The notes beneath the pieces are model-generated. The model did not search any database. It was not told where the DNA came from and worked only from the letters and a program-made list of their open reading frames with translations. Below, piece by piece: positions 25,130 to 34,100 of a DNA stretch of 35,747 nt. The position numbers and the translations under genes are program-made. Positions within the stretch are counted from its first letter, which is position 1. Each line of letters opens with the position of its first letter. Source of the stretch: Bacteroidales bacterium (lineage in GTDB: Bacteria; Bacteroidota; Bacteroidia; Bacteroidales; WCHB1-69); NCBI GenBank assembly GCA_016285145.1, contig JAEEQE010000033.1, forward strand, positions 1 to 35,747, given 5' to 3'.

Positions 25130-27297
25130 GAACAGTTACCTTTCGTAACAGTAGTGGTGGGTGTGGAAGTCCAGTAATAGGTCTCACCCAACAGGTTGTA
25201 ATATCTACCTGTGGTCGGATCATAGTAACCGGAAGCCACTGCCTCGAAGCCGGAGCCGTTCGTACCTTGGGCGCCCGGCAGCCACTTGCTGGCATCGTCG
25301 GACTTCACGTCGCTGAAGTTGGCGACGCTGTTGGCCATGGTCCGGTATTGCCCGTCAGTAGGCAGAGCCCAACCAGAGGGACATATCCCTTGAATGTATG
25401 TGATATTGCTGATAGGATCGGTTGCGGTAGTGGGGGCAGCAGTGGAATTTTCAGGCAGACCTACGGCTGAATACCAAGAGTAAAGACGACCGAATTTCTC
25501 GGTGTTGGCATCCTTGTTTTGATATACATAGCTATTGCCTGTTACACCTGTGATGGTTTTGAGGTTGGTTCTGGTCCAGCATTCGCAACCCAAGCGAACA
25601 GTCTCGTATTCATTGCCGTCCACATCAGCAACGATCATGGTACCACCGCAGGGAGGATAAACGACGACATATTTCTTGGGGTATTCAATATAAGTGCCGG
25701 AAGGACTGGTGAGGCGCCATACGATAGTGTATTCGCCAGCAGTGATACGACCCAAGATAGCACCTTCGTTAGCGCTGCTCTTGTCGTTAGACAAGCTTAG
25801 ATCGTTTATGCTGTATTGGCTTGAACCTGTCGTTGAATAGGAGGGAATGTGCACATAATACAAGGTGTCACAAATACCATAATATAATGTGATAGTGTCG
25901 TTTGAATCATCGAAATCTATATCTGCCGCAGAAAAGGGAGAAAGAGTGGCAGGAGCTTTTACATCGATAGAGATATTATAAGTGGTACCACATACTGTTT
26001 TATAATTTGCCACCACTGTAACAGTGGTGTTAGGGGCCATCTCTGTGCCGGCGGTATCAACCTGAACGTAAGTGGAATTGACGATGAGGTTGCAAGTGGT
26101 ATGGAAGCAGGCTTCGAGGGTATCTTTCAAATTTGGAACCATATACGTGCGGTTAGCTGGATTGATTTGGGCACTAACCTCGGTAACGGGAGTCCAATTT
26201 GATTCATCGGAGGTTGTGAATGAGCCGTTTATAGTGTTGCTGGGACATCCGTGTTCATCTTCTACTGTCAGCCTGTAATTGTATTGCTGATCGCAAGGAT
26301 AAGGTGAAGCAGGGATGGTGTCTATACTAGAAGTGGTTCCGTTTATTGAACCATCCCAGAAATAAGTATAGGTGCCACTGCCAGGGGTGATGTCGGCGGA
26401 GATATAATACTCTTCCAGTCCGGGACAAGTGTCAGCAGGGATAAGCTTGTTGATAACAGGAGGAGTCGCCACATTTAATTCCCAGGTGTTGGTGGATGCG
26501 ACAGTTGCGCAACCTGGCAATTGAATAGTATAACGGAATTTTTGGGAAGCCGTAAAGTTCGTGATGACAATCTTGTATAACGTGTCATTTGCGCCAGCGA
26601 CAGTTGTCCATTCATTGCCATTCCATTCTTGCCATTGAATGGTATAGATTCCACTTCCCACAGAAGGATTGGCTGTTAAGGTGTCGTCGATGCTGGTTCC
26701 ATGGCAGTAATTGTTCTTAGCATCTTCTGTAGTGATAATACCGGGGTCAATAATTCCTCTCACAGTTATGGTAACTGTGAAATTTTCAGTATTAGAGCTA
26801 GATGAAGCAGTTACATTGTACACCACGTCAATATTGTTGTAGGTGCTGTTGGTCAGTGTGCCGCTGATGTTGGAGGCCCCGCTACCGCTTGTTGTTCCGC
26901 TAATGCCGGGAACGGAGGGAGCGGACCATGAGTATGTTGTTCCTTCGGGAATAGTCCCTGAGGGGATAATGGTGAAACTTTCACCTGAACAAACAGTGTC
27001 AGTCATGTCGTCAACGGCTAATACTGGAGGGGCAACATAGGTAATAGCGACGTAACCATTGGCCCCTTTAGCACCGTTCTCGTCGCTGATACCTGTACAT
27101 TGGGAGCCGGAACCGCCGCCACCGACACATTCGATGGTCTGAGAGGTGACTTCGGCAGGAACTTCCCATGTGCTACTTTCGGTGAATGTCTTTTCCATGG
27201 TCGCTGTTTGCGCAGTAGCTGTCCCACAAAGAAAACATAGTACCGCAGCAAAAATGAAGTTGTTTAGAAAATTTGTCGCTTTAAAATCCATGTTCAT
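25039..27297 (-). CDS. Secreted PKD-like and FISUMP domain protein, 752 residues
   Basis: A signal peptide starts the product (about residues 1-29, ending GTATA). The N-terminal half holds a glycine-rich GGGGSGSQC segment like those of predicted adhesive proteins. A chain of PKD/Ig-like modules follows, with VCSGESFTIIPSG and IIDPGIITTEDAKNNYCHG among their starts. The last 190 residues are a FISUMP domain: VADVDGNEYETVRLGCECW, then YSWYSAVGL, then ICPSGWALPTDG, then YYWTST, and GLSVRCVKIAQ at the end. It has no T9SS sorting tail after the FISUMP domain, so its surface attachment is unclear. Two ATGs (residues 1 and 3) could serve as start. Its own promoter is at 27358-27365. Confidence 0.82.
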   Translation of the reverse strand: MNMDFKATNFLNNFIFAAVLCFLCGTATAQTATMEKTFTESSTWEVPAEVTSQTIECVGGGGSGSQCTGISDENGAKGANGYVAITYVAPPVLAVDDMTDTVCSGESFTIIPSGTIPEGTTYSWSAPSVPGISGTTSGSGASNISGTLTNSTYNNIDVVYNVTASSSSNTENFTVTITVRGIIDPGIITTEDAKNNYCHGTSIDDTLTANPSVGSGIYTIQWQEWNGNEWTTVAGANDTLYKIVITNFTASQKFRYTIQLPGCATVASTNTWELNVATPPVINKLIPADTCPGLEEYYISADITPGSGTYTYFWDGSINGTTSSIDTIPASPYPCDQQYNYRLTVEDEHGCPSNTINGSFTTSDESNWTPVTEVSAQINPANRTYMVPNLKDTLEACFHTTCNLIVNSTYVQVDTAGTEMAPNTTVTVVANYKTVCGTTYNISIDVKAPATLSPFSAADIDFDDSNDTITLYYGICDTLYYVHIPSYSTTGSSQYSINDLSLSNDKSSANEGAILGRITAGEYTIVWRLTSPSGTYIEYPKKYVVVYPPCGGTMIVADVDGNEYETVRLGCECWTRTNLKTITGVTGNSYVYQNKDANTEKFGRLYSWYSAVGLPENSTAAPTTATDPISNITYIQGICPSGWALPTDGQYRTMANSVANFSDVKSDDASKWLPGAQGTNGSGFEAVASGYYDPTTGRYYNLLGETYYWTSTPTTTVTKGNCSYITHSCPMLIDTTQDKGMGLSVRCVKIAQ

Positions 27298-27357
27298 AAT
27301 GTTTTATGTTTTAAATTTGTTGATTTTTCTGGGTTTTTGCTTTAGGCATAAACTTTG

Positions 27358-27365
27358 CAAAAATA
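27358..27365 (-). promoter_or_regulatory. -7 promoter element of the 752-residue FISUMP gene
   Basis: On the minus strand this reads TATTTTTG then C, about 60 nt before the start codon. It lies between this gene and the terminator of the giant gene, so the two are separate units. Confidence 0.65.
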
Positions 27366-27384
27366 ATTATTTTTTTGTTCCACA

Positions 27385-27416
27385 AGGAAAAGGGCGTAGC
27401 TATTTTGCCACGCCCT
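27385..27416 (-). terminator. Terminator after the giant FISUMP gene
   Basis: AGGGCGT (27391-27397) and ACGCCCT (27410-27416) form a 7-bp stem extended by a GC/GC step. On the minus strand it is followed by TTTTCCTT. It ends the gene whose stop is at 27453. Confidence 0.8.
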
Positions 27417-27452
27417 CTCATTTTTTATTCTTAATTTTTAATTCCGAATTGG

Positions 27453-28143
27453 TTAATCCCGGAGACAGCGGACAGAATAGCCATTGAACCAGTGTGTGCA
27501 GCTTCGGTACATGATGGAACCGGTATGGTACAATACGAGATTGTAAGTTTCCGAAGCCCTACACTTGGTACAGCTCCAAAAGTGGGCTTCTTTTCCGTAA
27601 TCATTGTTTTCACTCATGCCCTCGCCTGCAGGAAATGCATCGAAACCAGTGGCGTTGTTTGCACTTAGGTCGTTGCCCACCGCGCAGTTGTTCGTGGTAG
27701 TATTCCACCCGGAAGTGGAAGCCAATGCCTTGGCGATATTAGCACTGTTGCTGTCACAAATGTATTCGCTTTGGCTACTCACATAGTCCGTAAGCTGTGT
27801 CCATTCCGCATCGCTCGGCACATGCCAACCTGTGGGACAGACACCCTGAACACCACTGGGATTGGCGCTGCTGGAGGCGGCACCGTGCATTAGCGCAGGC
27901 CAATTGTAGCGCAGGCCATGTCCCATCAAAGAAGTGCTGGGGGCAAAGAAAAAATCATCACCGTAGTAGTAAGGATCTGGATTGTAAGGATCTGTCAGAT
28001 TGTTGTTGCTGCTATAGGGAATGGAAGTGCCGTCAGCATAGTGTGTGGTACGGAGATTCTCCCTCATCCAGCACTGCTGGCCGATTTGAACGGTGTTGTA
28101 GGTATTGCCGTCGTAGTCGGTGACCGTGGGCGTGCCAGGACAA
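27453..28143 (-). other. FISUMP domain 6 (C-terminal) of the giant protein
   Basis: This copy starts at CPGTPTVTDYDGN and ends at the protein's C-terminus, SVRCLRD. Its terminal loop reads FWSCTKCRASETYNLVLYHTG and onward, quite unlike the loops of copies 3 to 5. Most of its codons end in C or T. Confidence 0.7.
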
Positions 28144-31100
28144 GTTTGGACATTCTGGGCTGAACTGCCGCCGACAGTCGTGAACGTCATCTCGTCGCCG
28201 TAGATAATGCCGAACACAGAGGTGACGAAAGCACGGTAGGTGTAGCCTATGCCAGCGGTGAGGCCAGCAAGGGCGTAGCTCATCGTGGAATCCGAGACAA
28301 ATACCTGCGTGTACGTTCCGCCTATTGTAGTCTTCCATTCAAAGCCATGATTCTCGATTGGCACATTGTCGGGATTCACGATGGTGGCATTGAGGATGGC
28401 GGATGTCTGCGTGACATCAGTCACCGAACGTGTGGTCATTGTAGGGGCTTGGACAGCAATGCCGGAGTCATCGCGGACACAACGTACGGAATAACCGTAT
28501 TGCTTGGGGCTGTGCCAGCCACTCACCTTCGCGTAATTATATTCAATGGTTCTGCGGTTGGCATCCGTAGCAGTCCAGAAATAAGCTCTGTTGCCAGAAT
28601 TGCCGTAACTTCTATATTCGTAGTAGCCCGCAGGCAAAATGCTAAAGCCTGTGGCATTATTGTTTTCTGGCGTATTGCCTACAGCACAGGTATTCGGACT
28701 ACTATCCCAGCCTATAGAAGAACTCAAAGCCTTGGCTATACTTTGTCCATCACTATTATCACATCGGCACCGAGGCCGGCAGCTCACACAGTCGATCATC
28801 TGCGACCACTCTGCCTCACTCGGCAAATGCCATCCCATAGGACAAACACCCTGTACACCGCTGGGATTGGCACCACTAGAGGCCGAACCGTGCATCACAG
28901 CAGGCCAGTTATATAAGAGGCCCCGCTCCGTCAAGGCAAAGTTGGAGGATGTGTAATCGTAGTAGTAAGGATTTGCATCGCTAGAGTTGCTGCCGCCTAC
29001 GGGAATGGAAGTGCCGTCAGCATAGTGCGTGGTACGGAGATTCTCTTTCATCCAGCACTGATAGCCCAGTTGTATAGTGTTATACATGTTGCCGTCCACA
29101 TCCGCCACCTTGCTCGTACCACACGTAAAGGCGACAGAGGTGGTAGTGGTAAAGTTCACCTCATTGCCATAGATTGTGTCGGAAGTGGTAGTGACGAAAG
29201 CACGGTAGGTGTAAGTAGTAGCAGGGGTGAGACCGGTAAGGGCGTAACTCATCGTGGAGCCCGAGGCAAACACCTGCGTGTAGCTGCCGCCATCAGTGGC
29301 TTTCCATTCAAAGCCTTGAGCTGTGATTGGCACACTGTTGGGGTTTGCGATGCTGCCATTCAGCGTGGCAGAAGTAGCTGCATGGGAGGTGGCACTGTCG
29401 GTGGTCACCGTGGGAGCATGGGTGGCATTGCCGGACCCGTCGCGGAGACAGCGGACAGAAAACCCAGCATTCTTGAAGTGGTCGTTCTTGCCCACGTTGG
29501 CACCGCCGTAGTAAAGACCAGGGAAGTAGGCGGTGTTGCCATAGCGCTCCGTAGCACTCCAAAATAAGGCGTTGCTGCCGAAACTATCGTAATAGCTGCC
29601 GTTGATGCGGCCAGCGGGAAGGGCCGAGAAACCCGTGGCATTGTTGGCATGCACACTCTGGTCGCCAGGATAGCACTCACCGCTATGGTAGTAAATCCAC
29701 CCCGTGGTCGCGGCCAACGCCTTGGCAATATAGGTGTTGTTGCTACCACACACATACTGGCTTTGACTGCTCACATAATCGGTCAACTGTGTCCACTCCG
29801 CATCACTCGGAACATGCCAGCCAGTGGGACAGATACCCTGAACACCACTGGGATTAGCCGATGAGGAAGATGCCCCATGCATCATCGCTGGCCAATTGTA
29901 CAGGTAGCCATAGACGGCGACATTGGCCTCGTCATTATCCGGGGCATAACGGTAAGGATCGGTGTTACTGTAAGTGTCGCCCGCAGGGATGAGGGTGTTG
30001 TCGGCGTAGTGCGTGGTGCGCAGGTTCTCCTTCATCCAACACTGATTTCCTATCTGCACCGTGTTATAGATATTGCCGTCGTAGTCGGTTACATTAGGTG
30101 TGCCAGGGCAAGGTTGACCGTCAACAGCCGTACTTCCAGACGTGGTGGTGAAGTTTACCTCGCTACCGTAGGTGGTACCGAAACCCGTAGTAACGAAAGC
30201 CCTATAGGTATAAGTTGTAGCAGGGGTGAGACCGGTAAGGTCATAGCTCATCGTAGAGCCCGTGGCTGACACCTGCGTGTAGCTGCCGCCATCGGCGGCT
30301 TTCCATTCGAAGCCCTGAGCTGTGATTGGCACGCTGTCGGGGTTTGTGATGCTACCATTCAGCGTGGCAGAAGTAGCCGCGAGGGATGTGACACTATCTG
30401 TGGTCACCGTGGGAGCATGGGTAGCATAGCCAGACCCATTGCGGAGGCAGCGGACCGATAAACCGCCGTTCTTGTCGAAGTAGTTCCTGTTCACGTTGGC
30501 AAGATTGAAGCCCAGGCGGCGCAGCGACACGCCGGTCGCATCGTACTCCGTGGAGGACCAGAAGTAGGCGAAGTAGCCCGCGTTGCTGAGCCCGTTGTTC
30601 CAACTGCCGGAAGGCACAGCGGAAAAGCCCGTTGAGTTGTTGGCACTCAGATTGTTGCCCACTTCACATGAACTTATGGAGGAGCTCATCCCAGTGGCTA
30701 AGTTCCACCCAGTGGTGGATGCTAAGGCCTTGGCAATATTATCGCTGCTGCCGCCGCAGGTGTACTCGCTATGGCTTCTTACGTAGTTTGTCAGCTGCGT
30801 CCACTCCGCATCGCTCGGCAAATGCCATCCTGTGGGACAAATGCCCTGCACACCGCTGGGGTTGGCGTTGCTGGAAGAAGCACCGTGCATCGCTGCAGGC
30901 CAGTTGTAGTGGTAGCCGCGCTGATCCAATGGGATGCTGGATAATGTGTCGTAATAGTATGGGGCGATGGAGCTGGCGTAGCTGCCGCCGAGGGGGATAG
31001 CGGTGCCGTTAGAGTAGTGCGTGGTGCGCAGGTTCTCCCTCATCCAGCATTGCTCACCGATTTGCACCGTGTTGTAAATGTTGCCGTCGTAGTCGGTTAC

Positions 31101-34100
31101 CGTGGGTGCGTCTGGACAAGCTTGCAAAGCGATGGGAGTCATGTCAATAATTTCATCTTCTTCAACGGTAACCTCTCTGCTGTATTCACAGCCTGCATAG
31201 TCTCTCACGTACGCTGTATAGACTCCCGGCGACAAAGAAGGGAACATATTGCTTGTGATAAATTCGTTTCCATCGAGAGAATATTTGTAAGGAGGTGTCC
31301 CTTCTATACCCTGTAGAATCAGTGCACCATTACTGTATTCCGCATCCAAGCCGAGGTCAGACCATGCGCAATTCATGTTGTCAATATGTCCATACGTGAT
31401 GGTTCGGATGCACCCGAAATCATCTTTCACCGACAATACATGGCCAGATAAAGCCGACAGGACCGGCAATCTGTCCAAACTGACAAAATTTCCTCCATTC
31501 ACCGAATAGGTATAGGGTGGTCTGCCTCCCTCTGCCTGCAACGTCAGGGTGTTGCCCGTGACAAGATACTTCAGTTTGAGTGTGGAGCTGGCGCAACCTT
31601 CGAATTCGTATGCGGTAAACACCACCGGTGCTCCCTTGATTGGGTTCTGTTCACAATCATAAACGTATGCGTACAACTGATGAACGTCGGAATTTTGGCC
31701 AGGTTCCCACCTTGCTTGCGCAATGCCATTCGCATCTGTTCGCGCAGAAGAGGGAACAACAGTATCACCATCCTGCGGCCTGAAAATGACAATGGCATTG
31801 CGAGAAGGCTTGCCACCGCTCCCCAAAACTTTCACTTTGACAAGACTGGATGCTCGAGCATTTAAATTATTGCCGCTATAACGACACACCGTATCCGGGA
31901 ACACATGCTTCTCGCCAACAGGTAAAGTCCACTCTTTTGACCAATTTTTAGGAATAATCTTATCAACCAATTTTATCCCTTTGAGATCCAACTTCAGGAA
32001 CAACTCAGATGTGAGTTTTCCTTGCACTCCTGCTATATGTGCTTCGTTAGATCCTCCAGCGCATTCTTTTATTTTGAATTTGTAACCGGCCTTGACGCGT
32101 GGACCCACTACACCTGCCAACTTCACATTCGCATAGCCGGAAGCCGATGCTTCCAGTTCCAACGATCCTTCGAGATTGACCTCGCCAACGCGCCCCATAT
32201 CGCATTTGCCATCGAAGCCTTTGTCGATGGTGAAATCATTGTATCGTCCCCAATAGTTGACCCCGTATGTAAAAGTGGCCTCCGCATTAAATCTGTATCG
32301 TGCCTCCATTGAAGCACCTATGGTGCCTTTAACTTCAACACTCGCCCCGCAATCCACCGTGAACGGAATCACAATAGGACCGACAGGAACGGCAAAAGCC
32401 ACTTCAGGAATCTTTAAGAAAACGAATTCAAAAGGGGTTACTTCAATATTAAGAGGTGTAAATTTAGGAACTATATCCGCTCCCACACTGAAGTTGGCTC
32501 CGTAAAGGCCAAATCTTAAATGACGGTTGTCTTTGTCATATGCAAAAACAGGGTTGAGTTCCAAATGGAAGTGTGCACTGTCGATTTTATACTCGAAATC
32601 TGGGGCAATATCAATATCGCTGTCTAACTCCAAATATTTAGGTCTATCGTCATCGGAATCCCCTCTGCGGGAATTGCCACGCAACATATTCACCCGGTTG
32701 CCATTATTGTCTTCCACATCCATGCGCATTAAATAGACGGTGCCGCTTTTAGTCATATTCGGATTCGAGCGCAGTTCGTTTCGGGTGGGAATATGGTCAA
32801 GATACTCCACATTCTGTCTTGTCGGCTCATTTTGGGCTGTGTTGTCCGCATTTTCTGCAGCAGGTATCGCATCAAACTGAATCACCCCGCTTTCCAAAAT
32901 GTCATACAATGAGGCTTGAGAGGTTTGCATGGCGTACGTAGAATCATTGGCCATCGACCAGGAATCGACCATGCGCATAAAGCCACCGTTGATCAGGCTG
33001 ACCAGAATAGTGGAATCACCAATCACAATGTTCGGGTCACTGAAAGAGATTTCGTAGTAACCCTGTGCCATCTGCGCCGAATCGCTGAAAATGATGTCCG
33101 TGGTATCCACCATCACCACTCTGTCGCTCACCACCGTCCGCACAAAACGCACTTCAATGTCATCGGAGTTGGAACCACAGCTGTTAGTTAGAGTCCAGCG
33201 CAGGCGGTATAGCGTGTCGGTGCCGGAGAACCTCGTATAAGCATCATTCGGGGCAGAAAGGAAACCGCCTACACCCTGCAGAATCTGCCAATTGCCCGTC
33301 GCACCCTCCACCATATTGGCATGCAAATTCAAAGTGTCTCCAATATTAGCCGTTCGCGAAATTCCCGCATTTGCAGACGGAGACATCTGCAACAACCTCA
33401 CTGGCGAGTACTCTGGCGGACAGTTTTCATACGAGACCACAGCCCTTACAAACTGCGTCTGTTCGGGCTTGTAGGTCAGTTGCGGCTCGATGGCACCGGG
33501 GATATTGTACCAAGAGATTGTATCGTTGGAAAATTGCCACTGTATGCCTCCATTTTGGTGATTGTACAAGGTCAGAACCACGCTGTCGATACCGACACAG
33601 ATAGTGCTGCCAGGAGAAAGGGTAGGATGCCACGTGGTGTTCGTGTCAACAGAGCAAGGGTCGGGCATAATCAAGCTGTTGGCGGAAGTGTCAGAAGTGG
33701 TAAACGTCACCTCACTGCCGTAACTTGTGCCGGAAGCGGTGGTGATGAACGCCCGGTAGGTGTAACCCGTACTGGGGGTAAGTCCGGTGAGTGAGTAGCT
33801 CATCGTGGAATCCGTGGCCGTGGCCGTCACCGATGTGTAGCTACCGCCATCGGTGACTTTCCACTCGAATCCCAAATCCGTAATGGTCACATTGTCGGGG
33901 TTCGACAACGTGCCGTTCAGCGTGGCGGAGACCTCCGTAACGGATGTGGCACTATCGGTGGTCACCGTGGGTGCTTGGCTGGTGCTGCCAGACGCATCCT
34001 GAACGCATCGGACAGAAATGACATAGCCGGAGCCGGAAACGGAGCAGTATCCTTGCAATGCAGCATGGACTTCACAAGCATTCCCATTACCATTAAGGGC

